Shown here: piece after piece, positions 32,889 to 41,131 of the stretch
How positions within the stretch are numbered: position 1 is the stretch's first letter
How the letters are laid out: each line of letters starts with the position of its first letter
NCBI RefSeq assembly: GCF_014653195.1
Contig: NZ_BNAH01000015.1
Coordinates: forward strand, 34,890 to 98,889
Length of the DNA: 64,000 nt
Direction: 5' to 3'
Source of the DNA: Thalassotalea profundi
GTDB taxonomy: Bacteria > Pseudomonadota > Gammaproteobacteria > Enterobacterales > Alteromonadaceae
Notes under the pieces: model-generated
Databases searched by the model: none
What the model was told of the DNA's origin: nothing
What the model saw: only the letters and a program-made list of their open reading frames with translations
Position numbers and translations under genes: made by a program

Positions 32889-35072
32889 ATGAAACTTTTA
32901 TTGAAACCCAGTGTCATCGCAATTCAAGCGATTTTATGTTCATCAACTCTATTTAACACACAAACAATAGCTGACGAAATTGATACTGAAAGTATCGATG
33001 TTATTACTATTACGCATCAACGTCATCAAGGACTGTCTGATAATAAAGGTATTGCTGTAGGTAAAACTAGTGAACCTGATTTAGCGAGTTGGTTATCTAC
33101 AGTGCCAGGAGCCAGTGTTAATAAAAATGGTCCAGTGACAGGCATTGCTCAATATCGAGGCTTATATGGAGATCGTTTGTCGATAGCATTAGATGGCCAT
33201 CTTGTTATTGGTGCTGGCCCAAATGCTATGGATCCTCCTTTAAGTTATTCAACACCATTAATCGTTGAATCGATGACTGTTTATCGTGGGGTTGCTCCTG
33301 TTGTTGCAGGCATGAATACTCTAGCAGGCGCAATCAATGTAAATATGAGAAAAGCAGAATTTAGCCAAAGTGATTCGTTACATATGTCTGGCGATATGCA
33401 AGCTGGGTATAGAAGCAATAATGATGCAGATACCTTGTCTGCCGTCGTTAACATAGGGAAAAATCAATTTGCCACAATGGCTTATGTTAATGTTCAATCA
33501 GGAGAAAATTTCGAAAGTGGCAGTAGAAAAACGGTCGCTCCTAGTGCTTATGAGAAAAGACAAATGGGAGCTGATTTTCGTTACCAACAAAATGATACCT
33601 CAGTAGGTTTAAATTATCATTATACAGATACACAAGACTCTGGCACCCCTGCATTACCAATGGATATTGAATATATTTTTAGTCACCGATTGGCTATTGA
33701 TGGCGAGTTTATTATGAATAATTGGCAAGCAAGTTGGACGTTAGGTTATGTTGATGCCGACCATGGTATGACGAACTTTTTAATGCGTGAAAATGATGAT
33801 ATGACTAAACATCGTCGTAATAATGCAACTGCTGAAACTGTAGATTTTACATTTACACTCGAGCAAGGTTTTGAATTTGGACAGTTGTTATTTGGCTTTG
33901 ACGGTTATAGTGCAGCCCATGACTCTGTGATCACTAATCCTAATAATATGATGTTTGAAGTGATTAACTTTAATGACGTAGTCGATGAGCGCATTGCTAT
34001 TTTTGGACAATGGCAGCAAGACTTTGATGATACTCAAGTTCAATTAGGAGTTCGTATCAAACATGTAAGTGCTGAAGCAGGAGAGGTTGCTACCTCAATG
34101 GCTATGATGTCGATGCCTAACCGTATGGAAACGAACATTCATTCTGAGATGAATATGGATCTTGAGGCAACGATGATGCCTTCAATGGCTGAGTTAGCAA
34201 TGACCTTAAGAGATAACTTTAATAATGCTGATCGGTCACAGTCAGATACTTTAGTTGATATTGCTCTGAATATAGAAACTGTTTTATCACAATCAACCTC
34301 ATTTAATGCAGGTATTGGGGTTAAAAATAGAGCACCTTCATATCAAGAGCGGTATTTATGGACACCTATGGAATCAACAGGGGGCTTAGCTGACGGGAAT
34401 ACTTATATAGGTAATATTAACCTAAAAGAAGAAACGGCTTATCAAAGCAATATCGGTTTAACCTATCAAGAAAGTGGATTAATGCTCGCACCGCAAATTT
34501 TTTATCAACGTATAGATGATTACATTCAAGGAACGTCATTAACTATGATGGATATGTCAGCAAGCATGATGGCGCAAATGATGTCGGGCGATGATAATCC
34601 TTTAAAATTTACCAATGTCGATGCGAAACTTTATGGAATAGATGTAAATTGGAATTATCAGTTAACCGATAATTTAGAGTTTTTTGGTGTTGCAAGTTAT
34701 GTCAAAGGAGAACGAAGAGATATAGATGATAGTCTTTATCGTATAACACCATTAAATACTAGAATTACTGCTCGTTATAATACGGGTGATTGGTTAACTG
34801 ATGTTGAAGTTGTTCTTGCAGCAAAACAAGATGATGTGTCAATAACTAATCAGGAAAAAGCGACAGCAGGATATGGCTTAGTTAATTTAAACGTAAATTA
34901 TTATGTTAATTCTGCACTAACACTCCGTGCGGGGGTAGATAATGTATTTGATAAAGATTATCGACATCATTTAGGTGGCTATAATCGAGTTAACAATAGC
35001 GAAATAGAAGTTATGCAGCGCTTGCCTAGTGAGGGGGTTAGTGCCTGGGCTGAAGTGAGTTATAACTTCTAA
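32889..35072 (+). CDS. TonB-dependent receptor, OprC/NosA-like, probable copper uptake
   Basis: With the ATG at 32889 the protein has 727 residues and begins with a signal peptide (MKLLLKPSVIAIQAILC, cleavage near IADE); earlier in-frame starts would put about 44 non-signal residues in front. Plug domain: TGIAQYRGLYGDRLSIALDG and the GAGPNAMDPPLSYSTP loop, which matches the copper-binding loop region of OprC-type receptors except that the Cys is Gly. Two surface-loop segments are remarkably Met-rich (bases about 34086-34207 and 34537-34590). The last residue is Phe, as in outer-membrane barrels. Copper as the substrate is inferred. Confidence 0.8.
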   Translation: MKLLLKPSVIAIQAILCSSTLFNTQTIADEIDTESIDVITITHQRHQGLSDNKGIAVGKTSEPDLASWLSTVPGASVNKNGPVTGIAQYRGLYGDRLSIALDGHLVIGAGPNAMDPPLSYSTPLIVESMTVYRGVAPVVAGMNTLAGAINVNMRKAEFSQSDSLHMSGDMQAGYRSNNDADTLSAVVNIGKNQFATMAYVNVQSGENFESGSRKTVAPSAYEKRQMGADFRYQQNDTSVGLNYHYTDTQDSGTPALPMDIEYIFSHRLAIDGEFIMNNWQASWTLGYVDADHGMTNFLMRENDDMTKHRRNNATAETVDFTFTLEQGFEFGQLLFGFDGYSAAHDSVITNPNNMMFEVINFNDVVDERIAIFGQWQQDFDDTQVQLGVRIKHVSAEAGEVATSMAMMSMPNRMETNIHSEMNMDLEATMMPSMAELAMTLRDNFNNADRSQSDTLVDIALNIETVLSQSTSFNAGIGVKNRAPSYQERYLWTPMESTGGLADGNTYIGNINLKEETAYQSNIGLTYQESGLMLAPQIFYQRIDDYIQGTSLTMMDMSASMMAQMMSGDDNPLKFTNVDAKLYGIDVNWNYQLTDNLEFFGVASYVKGERRDIDDSLYRITPLNTRITARYNTGDWLTDVEVVLAAKQDDVSITNQEKATAGYGLVNLNVNYYVNSALTLRAGVDNVFDKDYRHHLGGYNRVNNSEIEVMQRLPSEGVSAWAEVSYNF

Positions 35073-35101
35073 AAATCAAACAAAGTGATAAGTAACATTA
35101 C

Positions 35102-35123
35102 AAAAGGAGCGTTAGCTCCTTTT
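35102..35123. terminator. Terminator after the TonB receptor gene
   Basis: Stem AAAAGGAGC/GCTCCTTTT (35102-35110 and 35115-35123) with a GTTA loop; the GGAGC/GCTCC core is the same as in the hemE terminator. Confidence 0.85.
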
Positions 35124-35228
35124 GTATATTCGAAGTGATTGATTATTCTTTTCTTCAACGTTGGTAATTGCTGCGCAATTTATAATACACTGAACTTATA
35201 TCATTCACTTTATTTAGCGTGAATAGCC

Positions 35229-35621
35229 ATGAATGAAAGTCAAATTGAACAGTATTTATTAACTAAACCAGAAACATCGCTTTATTACCCTTTTGGTGAT
35301 GATGTTAAGGTGTTTAAAGTCAAAAACAAAATGTTTGCAACAATGTCTTTCGGGAAAGGTAATGAGAAAGATACTTATGGCAAAATGGCAGGTCATTATT
35401 GTGTAAATCTTAAGTGTGATCCAGACGAAGCCGTTATGTTGCGCGATATTTTTGCTAGTGTTATCCCTGGTTACCATATGAATAAGGCACAATGGAATAC
35501 GGTCATTTTAGATGGCTCAATTCCGCAGGGTGAAATAGAGCGTATGATCGATAATTCGTTTAATTTGGTGCTCAGTAAGATGACCAAGAAAGATCAAAAA
35601 TCAATCTTGATTCACTTTTAA
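35229..35621 (+). CDS. MmcQ/YjbR family DNA-binding-fold protein
   Basis: 130 residues, a typical single-domain YjbR (CyaY-like fold) protein: the KPETSLYYPFGDDVKVFKV start, NLKCDPDEAVMLR, and the PGYHMNKAQWNTVILDG segment are the family hallmarks. The molecular role of the family is not established beyond an annotated DNA-binding fold. The final 24 codons are repeated almost exactly as a non-functional fragment at 37157-37231, showing that this gene was once duplicated. Confidence 0.9.
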   Translation: MNESQIEQYLLTKPETSLYYPFGDDVKVFKVKNKMFATMSFGKGNEKDTYGKMAGHYCVNLKCDPDEAVMLRDIFASVIPGYHMNKAQWNTVILDGSIPQGEIERMIDNSFNLVLSKMTKKDQKSILIHF

Positions 35622-35655
35622 CCAATGCTACACTTGTTAAAACCAATTCAAGAAA

Positions 35656-36057
35656 ATGATTAAATACGTGCTTTTATTTAAAAAATTACTTTGTTTTTTA
35701 GTATTTTTATTACTAACAATCACACTAACAGGCATAGTCTCTTCTAGTGAAATTAATCATTCAGTTGAGTATAAATCGTCTGTTGCTGAAATTAATAAAA
35801 GCGCGAATAGCCTTGGTGTTTTTGTAACTGTTAATCAAGCTGCCAATTTCAATCATTTAAATCAAATTACTATTGATTATATTCTGGTTGCTTTATTAGT
35901 TTTATTTGTGACCCATGTTGTGAATTATCAATGGTATAAGCCAACCACTTCACCGCCTTGTTGGTATATAGTTTTAAGGTATGGATCGCGTTTATACATA
36001 TCAGGCTGGAAAGCCAGTAACTTGCAGTATAAAGTTAAGTTAACCTCCCCTCATTAG
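35656..36057 (+). CDS. Hypothetical membrane protein
   Basis: 133 residues, not recognised. There is an N-terminal hydrophobic segment (about 5-28, LLCFLVFLLLTITLTGIV), a short polar region, a second helix at about 73-92 (ITIDYILVALLVLFVTHVV), and a basic, Trp/Tyr-containing C-terminus. It may span the inner membrane twice. It lies between the intact yjbR and the peptidase-like gene, inside the segment flanked by yjbR homology, so it was probably acquired or moved together with them. Confidence 0.55.
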   Translation: MIKYVLLFKKLLCFLVFLLLTITLTGIVSSSEINHSVEYKSSVAEINKSANSLGVFVTVNQAANFNHLNQITIDYILVALLVLFVTHVVNYQWYKPTTSPPCWYIVLRYGSRLYISGWKASNLQYKVKLTSPH

Positions 36058-36132
36058 TTTCATTTACTATTTTATTCATCACCGCTAAACAATGTTTAAC
36101 GGTAAATTTTGTTATACATGAGAATAAGTAAA

Positions 36133-37119
36133 ATGAAGAAAATTAACTTACTATTGATGCATGTTTTACTCTGGTTGAGCATAGCTTTTTCACAAGCATC
36201 AGAATTAAATAGGGCAAACCTAAACGATACTTTGTTTAAACAAAATATCGAAAAAGCGATTAAGAATATCATACTCATTTTGGAAAAAGAGTATATTTAT
36301 CCAGAAAAAGCACTGTTAGTAAAAGCAGAATTGAAGCGTAAATTGGCCAATAAAGAGTTTGATAAAGTTAGTGATTGGTACTCTTTTATAAGAAGCCTTA
36401 GTGTAATTTTACGAGATATTAGTGGTGATATGTACCTGGATATAGTTGAACCTCATCCTTCACTTACTCTTGAAAAAGTTAAAAGAAAGAGTGCCCTTAA
36501 CCTCAAGGATAGCTATATAATTCGTAATGTAGACCTACTTTCAGGGAATGTGGGATATATCAAGGTGAATTATTTTTATCAAACCTCTAATGCAAAAAAG
36601 GAAATTTTTCGTGCATTAAAGGAATTGTCTATGGTTGATGCATTGATCATAGATTTACGGGACACCGAAGGTGATTCGATACCACTAGCGCAATATTTAA
36701 TGAGTTTTTTTATAAAAGAAAGCACGATACTTAGTGAGGTTCTATATGATCAACAAAAGAAGAAAAAGCGATTAAGAGCGTTAGAAACGAGTGGCAATGA
36801 TAAATTTAAGCATAACTTTCCTATTTATATACTTACATCGTCATATCTTTCTAGTTCAGGTGAGTTTTTTAGCTATACTCTCCAGCATTTGAAAAAAGCA
36901 TTTATCGTAGGCGAAAATACTATGGGTATTGCTCATGTATTACAAAATAAAAAAATTAACAATCACATAAGCTTAACTATTCCAATTGCAATTCATTTAC
37001 ACCCAGCTACCCATTCAAATTGGGAGAAAACAGGTGTGATACCAGACTTAGATATTGCTGCTAATTTAAGTGTTGATGCGGCACATAAAATGGCAAAACA
37101 ATATTTAGGCATATTTTAA
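36133..37119 (+). CDS. S41-family (tail-specific protease-like) secreted peptidase
   Basis: From the ATG at 36133 the protein has 328 residues and begins with a signal peptide (MKKINLLLMHVLLWLSIAFS, cleavage near QAS). The core of the S41 fold is visible: VGYIKVNYFYQTS, the ALIIDLRDTEGD strand-turn, LTSSYLSSSGEFFSYTLQHL with the probable nucleophile Ser, and VGENTMGIAH. There is no PDZ domain, and the protein is shorter than CtpA-type enzymes. Close relatives are often annotated as S41 family peptidases of unknown substrate. Upstream in-frame starts (36109, 36118) are less likely. Confidence 0.7.
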   Translation: MKKINLLLMHVLLWLSIAFSQASELNRANLNDTLFKQNIEKAIKNIILILEKEYIYPEKALLVKAELKRKLANKEFDKVSDWYSFIRSLSVILRDISGDMYLDIVEPHPSLTLEKVKRKSALNLKDSYIIRNVDLLSGNVGYIKVNYFYQTSNAKKEIFRALKELSMVDALIIDLRDTEGDSIPLAQYLMSFFIKESTILSEVLYDQQKKKKRLRALETSGNDKFKHNFPIYILTSSYLSSSGEFFSYTLQHLKKAFIVGENTMGIAHVLQNKKINNHISLTIPIAIHLHPATHSNWEKTGVIPDLDIAANLSVDAAHKMAKQYLGIF

Positions 37120-37150
37120 CTAGCACTAATGTATATTTGCTTAAAGCGCA

Positions 37151-37231
37151 ATGAAGTACGATCATCCGTTTAACTTGGCGATGAATAAAATGACCAAGAA
37201 AGATCAGCAATCAATCTTGGCGCATTTATAA
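37151..37231 (+). pseudogene. Remnant of a second yjbR/mmcQ copy
   Basis: Translation of 37157-37228 gives a 24-residue tail in which FNLAMNKMTKKDQQSILAHL corresponds to FNLVLSKMTKKDQKSILIHF at the end of the intact YjbR protein (stop at 35621). Nucleotide identity is high over about 75 bases and ends at an equivalent stop codon. No upstream part of the gene remains. The fragment abuts the convergent map stop (37233). Confidence 0.85.
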
Positions 37232-37232
37232 T

Positions 37233-38018
37233 TTAATTGAGACGGCTAATAGTTTCATCGTCTCTAATAGTTAACACTTCCACCCCTGTTTGGGTGACTA
37301 AAACTGTATGCTCCCATTGCGCCGATAGCTTTTTATCTTTGGTGACAACGGTCCAACCATCTTTCTTATTTTTTACTTTATGGCTACCTTGATTGATCAT
37401 AGGTTCAATAGTGAATGTCATTCCTGGCTCAAGTACTAAACCTGTTGAGGGTTTACCGAAATGAAGTACTTGTGGCTCTTCATGCATTTCTCTGCCAATT
37501 CCGTGCCCGCAATATTCTCGAACAACGCTATAACCCGCTGTTTCTGCATATTGTTGAATTTGATAACCAATATCGCCTAAGGTTGCACCGGGTTTAACTG
37601 CGTATATCCCTTTCCACATAGCGTCATACGTGGTTTTTACTAAGCGTTTAGCTTCGGCACTTGTATTACTAAAAGTATACATTTTACTCGAATCACTAAT
37701 GAAACCATTTTTCTCTAAGGTTATGTCAATGTTAACAATATCTCTGGCTTTTAATCGATAGTGATTATTTGGAATACCATGACAAACAACATCATTAACA
37801 GATGAGTTTAATGAAAACTGATAGTCATATTGGCCTTTACTGGCAGGTCGAGCATTTAATTTCGTCGTAATATAATGTTCAACTTGTTGATCAATTTCTA
37901 ATGTTGTCATGCCTTCACAAATGAAGGTATCCAACATATGAAAAACCTGTGCTAGCAGTTTGCCTGATTCTCTCATTAAAGCGATTTCGTTATCTGTTTT
38001 AATAATGTTTTTATTCAC
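37233..38018 (-). CDS. map: Type I methionine aminopeptidase
   Basis: 261 residues. It removes initiator Met from nascent proteins. The metal ligands are present: Asp in VNIDITLEKNGFISDSSKMY (two Asp), His in YCGHGIGREMHEEP, Glu in FTIEPMINQG and the final Glu in SAQWEHTVLVT; GIPNNHYRLKARDIV is also typical. It differs from the usual rpsB-linked map by its neighbour: the gene overlaps the end of a ParD-like antitoxin-family gene by 8 bases, so this is probably a second, accessory map copy. Confidence 0.93.
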   Translation of the reverse strand: MNKNIIKTDNEIALMRESGKLLAQVFHMLDTFICEGMTTLEIDQQVEHYITTKLNARPASKGQYDYQFSLNSSVNDVVCHGIPNNHYRLKARDIVNIDITLEKNGFISDSSKMYTFSNTSAEAKRLVKTTYDAMWKGIYAVKPGATLGDIGYQIQQYAETAGYSVVREYCGHGIGREMHEEPQVLHFGKPSTGLVLEPGMTFTIEPMINQGSHKVKNKKDGWTVVTKDKKLSAQWEHTVLVTQTGVEVLTIRDDETISRLN

Positions 38019-38217
38019 GTGAAGAATCCAAGATACTACTGTTTACTTTAATTAACTCTGAAGTAATGAGTTCATTGAAATTTAGTGTCGGATTTAATTC
38101 TGATAGACGACCTACTTTTATCCAAAATTCAGCTTGTGAATTAATGGATCTGGACATTACATGACTGGATTTTCTAATTTCGTCATGTAACTCCTCTGAT
38201 ATTTTAACTATTCCCAT
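38011..38217 (-). CDS. ParD-like antitoxin-family protein
   Basis: 68 residues with the family pattern MGIVKISEELHDEIRKSSHV, then SINSQAEFWIKVGRLSELNP, a ribbon-helix-helix-like N-terminus of the ParD-like family (PF11903). The start, at 38217, is preceded by an AT-rich region containing ATATGCATAT-type palindromes that could be its own operator. No ParE- or RelE-like toxin follows; the overlapping downstream gene is map. The pair is probably a fixed unit. Confidence 0.8.
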   Translation of the reverse strand: MGIVKISEELHDEIRKSSHVMSRSINSQAEFWIKVGRLSELNPTLNFNELITSELIKVNSSILDSSRE

Positions 38218-38337
38218 AATTGATGATATATGTTTTGTATGTGTTTTATATGCATATTGTATGGTTTTGACTGTTTGTAAGTCAATACTCTGTGCTAATT
38301 GAGTTCAAAAAATGAGTATAAACTTCATAGAAGTGTT

Positions 38338-38865
38338 TTAATTAGAAGTCATTAACGTATGTCTTAATTGATTTAATGCATCTACAGAAAAACCGTCATC
38401 ATAAAAATATACTATCGTCCCATCGTCGTCTAACAGTATTACCCTGGCATTATTTGGATTGGTGTTACCAGTAAATGCTTGTACTTTTTCACCGTCTTGG
38501 TAAACAGTAACCACGCCTTTCCATAATGGTTTAGGAATACCCGCACGCATGCCATTATCAATTATAGTGCTAAACATTTTTGGGAATAATCCTTGAATAG
38601 TTGGTAGCTCATACACAGGTACTTGAGTGTTAGTCATATCTAGACCGATTAACCAGCGGTCTATGTCAAACTGTGAATTTTGCTTATAACCTACTAATAA
38701 GAGTGTAAATTTATCATTAAAATCTTCTGGAATTTTTAGTTTTTGTTGCTCAAGCGTTTGGCCACTTATTGATGGGAATTTCTTCCCTGTAATGTTTTGG
38801 TTAACATAATTAGTACTACAACCGGTTAAAAAAGCAATCAATAGGATTAGTATAGAACGTTGCAT
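38338..38865 (-). CDS. Lipoprotein with ATP10/thioredoxin-like fold
   Basis: 175 residues; the lipobox IAFLTGC gives a lipidated C16. The mature part has GKKFPSISGQTLEQQKLKIP followed by FTLLLVGYKQNSQFDIDRWL and a C-terminal ARVILLDDDGTIVYFYDDGF, reminiscent of ATP10-type or peroxiredoxin-like thioredoxin folds, but no CxxC redox motif is present. It is monocistronic, divergent from ggt. Function not known. Confidence 0.65.
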   Translation of the reverse strand: MQRSILILLIAFLTGCSTNYVNQNITGKKFPSISGQTLEQQKLKIPEDFNDKFTLLLVGYKQNSQFDIDRWLIGLDMTNTQVPVYELPTIQGLFPKMFSTIIDNGMRAGIPKPLWKGVVTVYQDGEKVQAFTGNTNPNNARVILLDDDGTIVYFYDDGFSVDALNQLRHTLMTSN

Positions 38866-39033
38866 TTCAAAATCTTCTGTTATGTTTTATGTATATTAAA
38901 TTACTATACGTAGGCTTTTGGATTTTAGTTCATTGTATTTTATCAATAAGGCGTTAATCTTCTAATATTGTAGAAAGAGTAAACCTATTTGCTGTTTCTA
39001 GTCATTATGTTAAATAATCAAAAAGGAAGTGAA

Positions 39034-40689
39034 GTGAAAAAAATTATAATTTTGCTAGTGATTAGCTTTTTACATTGCGCCAATATTAGCGAAGGGCAGG
39101 CTAAATCTGCTGTTGCTATGCCTGACAGTTATAGTGCTAAAGTTGCTAAAGATATTTTACTTAATGGCGGTAACGCTATCGATGCCGCAATTGCTGCGCA
39201 ATTTGTATTGGCGGTTACATTGCCTGAAGCTGGTAATGTTGGCGGCGGTGGTTTTATGACAATTTACAAAGATGGTAAAACCGACTTTTTAGATTATAGA
39301 GAAGTAGCACCTAAAGCGGCACATAGAGATATGTACTTAGATGATAATAAAAATGTCATCCCTAACTTGTCTGTTTACGGAATATTATCTTCTGGTGTTC
39401 CAGGTACTGTTGAGGGGATGTGGCAGGCGTATCAAAAATATGGCTCAAAAACTTGGAAAGAATTACTAGCTCCGGCAATAACTTTAGCCGCTGAAGGGTT
39501 TATTGTGCACCCTAAACTCAAATCCGCAATTGATTGGCGAATAAACAGTTTTAAACAGCAAGATATCACCGTAAATTTCGCACAGTATTTTGAGCATGCA
39601 GAAGCGGAGAAATTATTTAAACAACCGGAGCTTGCTGAAACATTGAAAAGGATCTCGAATAAAGGAAATAAGGGTTTCTATCAAGGTAAAACGGCTAAAA
39701 TCATTAGCGACTTTATGTCTAAGCATGGAGGAATAATCACGGAAGAAGATTTAGCTAATTATCAAGCAAAGTGGCGTAAACCTATTCAAGCTAGATGGCG
39801 TGAATTTGACATTATTACAGCACCGCCACCAAGCTCAGGTGGTATTGCTATTATGCAATGGTTAACTATGTATGATTTAGCTAAAAAAGATCAACCTATC
39901 GCCCATAATTCTAAAGAATATCTACATCTATTATCAGAAATTGGTAAAAGAGTTTTTGCAGATAGAGCTGAATATTTAGGAGATCCCGATTTCTATCATG
40001 TGCCGGTTTCAAAATTACTATCGAAAGACTACTTAGCTAATCGCGTTAGCAATATATCAATGAATAAAATATCAATAACAGAAGATATTGAGCCCGGACT
40101 AAGAGAAAGTAGAGACACGACTCATTTTTCTATTGTTGATCAGTGGGGGAATGCTATTTCAAATACTACGACAATTAATTATACCTTTGGTAGTGGCGTG
40201 GTAGTTGAAGGAGCTGGCTTCTTATTGAATGATGAAATGGATGATTTTAGTGCTAAACCAGGAGTGGCAAATATATTTGGCGCTGTTGGTGGTGAAGTAA
40301 ATGAAATTCAACCCAACAAGCGCATGCTATCTTCTATGTCGCCGACCATTTTACTCACAAACGGTAAGGTGAAAATGGTTACAGGTTCTCCAGGTGGTAC
40401 TACCATAATTTCATCTGTTTATCAGTCTATCCTCAATGTTATTGAGTTTGGTATGACCGCTGAAAACGCGGTTAATCAACCTAGATTTCATCATCAATTA
40501 TTACCTAAAAATGAAATTGCCTATTATTTAGGCATTGATGAGAAAGTATTAAAGAGTTTACATAACATGGGGTATAGCACGAAAGTTGATAAATTTGGCG
40601 ATTTACAATTAATTACGAATAAAAATGATAAATTAAATGCTGCTTCAGAAAAAGGAACTCATAATCGTGGAGTGTCTTTAGTATTCTAA
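39034..40689 (+). CDS. ggt: Gamma-glutamyltransferase
   Basis: GGT cleaves and transfers the gamma-glutamyl group of glutathione in the periplasm. The autocatalytic Thr is in SRDTTHFSIVD, and the substrate motifs GNVGGGGFMTIY, PPPSSGGIAIMQWL and SMSPTILL with GSPGG are present. I choose the GTG at 39034, which has AAGGAAG just upstream and makes a proper signal peptide (MKKIIILLVISFLHC...); the earlier TTG (38989) or ATG (39007) would place a polar NNQKGSE segment first. The mature protein of about 530 residues is cleaved before the catalytic Thr into two subunits. Confidence 0.93.
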   Translation: MKKIIILLVISFLHCANISEGQAKSAVAMPDSYSAKVAKDILLNGGNAIDAAIAAQFVLAVTLPEAGNVGGGGFMTIYKDGKTDFLDYREVAPKAAHRDMYLDDNKNVIPNLSVYGILSSGVPGTVEGMWQAYQKYGSKTWKELLAPAITLAAEGFIVHPKLKSAIDWRINSFKQQDITVNFAQYFEHAEAEKLFKQPELAETLKRISNKGNKGFYQGKTAKIISDFMSKHGGIITEEDLANYQAKWRKPIQARWREFDIITAPPPSSGGIAIMQWLTMYDLAKKDQPIAHNSKEYLHLLSEIGKRVFADRAEYLGDPDFYHVPVSKLLSKDYLANRVSNISMNKISITEDIEPGLRESRDTTHFSIVDQWGNAISNTTTINYTFGSGVVVEGAGFLLNDEMDDFSAKPGVANIFGAVGGEVNEIQPNKRMLSSMSPTILLTNGKVKMVTGSPGGTTIISSVYQSILNVIEFGMTAENAVNQPRFHHQLLPKNEIAYYLGIDEKVLKSLHNMGYSTKVDKFGDLQLITNKNDKLNAASEKGTHNRGVSLVF

Positions 40690-40845
40690 TCTTTATAAGG
40701 GGATGTTTAAAAAACTGAACCTGATTATTTATATCCGTGAAGGTGGGTTACATAGAATACTTAGTGCTATCTGAATAAATAACCGGAGATCTAGATCAAA
40801 TATAATACGTTATTTAATTGCTTATTACCCCCAAGATCATTTAAT

Positions 40846-40864
40846 ATTAATGATAATCGTTATC
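40846..40864. promoter_or_regulatory. Fur box upstream of feoA
   Basis: ATTAATGATAATCGTTATC matches the 19-bp Fur consensus (GATAATGATAATCATTATC) at 16 positions and lies 37 bases before feoA, so ferrous iron uptake is probably repressed by Fur. Confidence 0.85.
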
Positions 40865-40900
40865 AGTTGAATTGATTGTAATCGTTGGTGGGTAAACTAA

Positions 40901-41131
40901 ATGACGTTATCTAAATTAAAAAAGAAGCAACGCGCACGTATTATATCATTGCCTAGTGACTTATCTTTAGCTAGTCGTTTAATGGAGCAGGGGTTTGTTC
41001 CTAATACATTAGTAGAGCTAGCACATATAGCCCCATTTAATGGTCCACGAGCGTTTTATTTACATGGCACCAAAATGAGTATTCATCAATCATTAGCGGC
41101 GCAAATACATATCGAACTAGAAGTAGCCTAA
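40901..41131 (+). CDS. feoA: Ferrous iron transport accessory protein FeoA
   Basis: 76 residues, a small SH3-like cytoplasmic protein: LSKLKKKQRARIISL, then ASRLMEQGFVPNTLVELAHI, FNGPRAFYLHGTKMSI and a closing IHIELE match FeoA. It supports FeoB-mediated Fe(II) uptake. The last base of its stop overlaps the first base of feoB (TAATG). A Fur box precedes it. No feoC follows feoB. Confidence 0.92.
   Translation: MTLSKLKKKQRARIISLPSDLSLASRLMEQGFVPNTLVELAHIAPFNGPRAFYLHGTKMSIHQSLAAQIHIELEVA

Noticed and set aside
35259..35492. A minus-strand frame opposite yjbR
   Set aside because: It is a shadow of the conserved YjbR coding frame.
40690..40900. Possible extra short gene between ggt and feoA
   Set aside because: No frame with a start and ribosome-binding site was found; the interval is explained by the Fur-controlled promoter.
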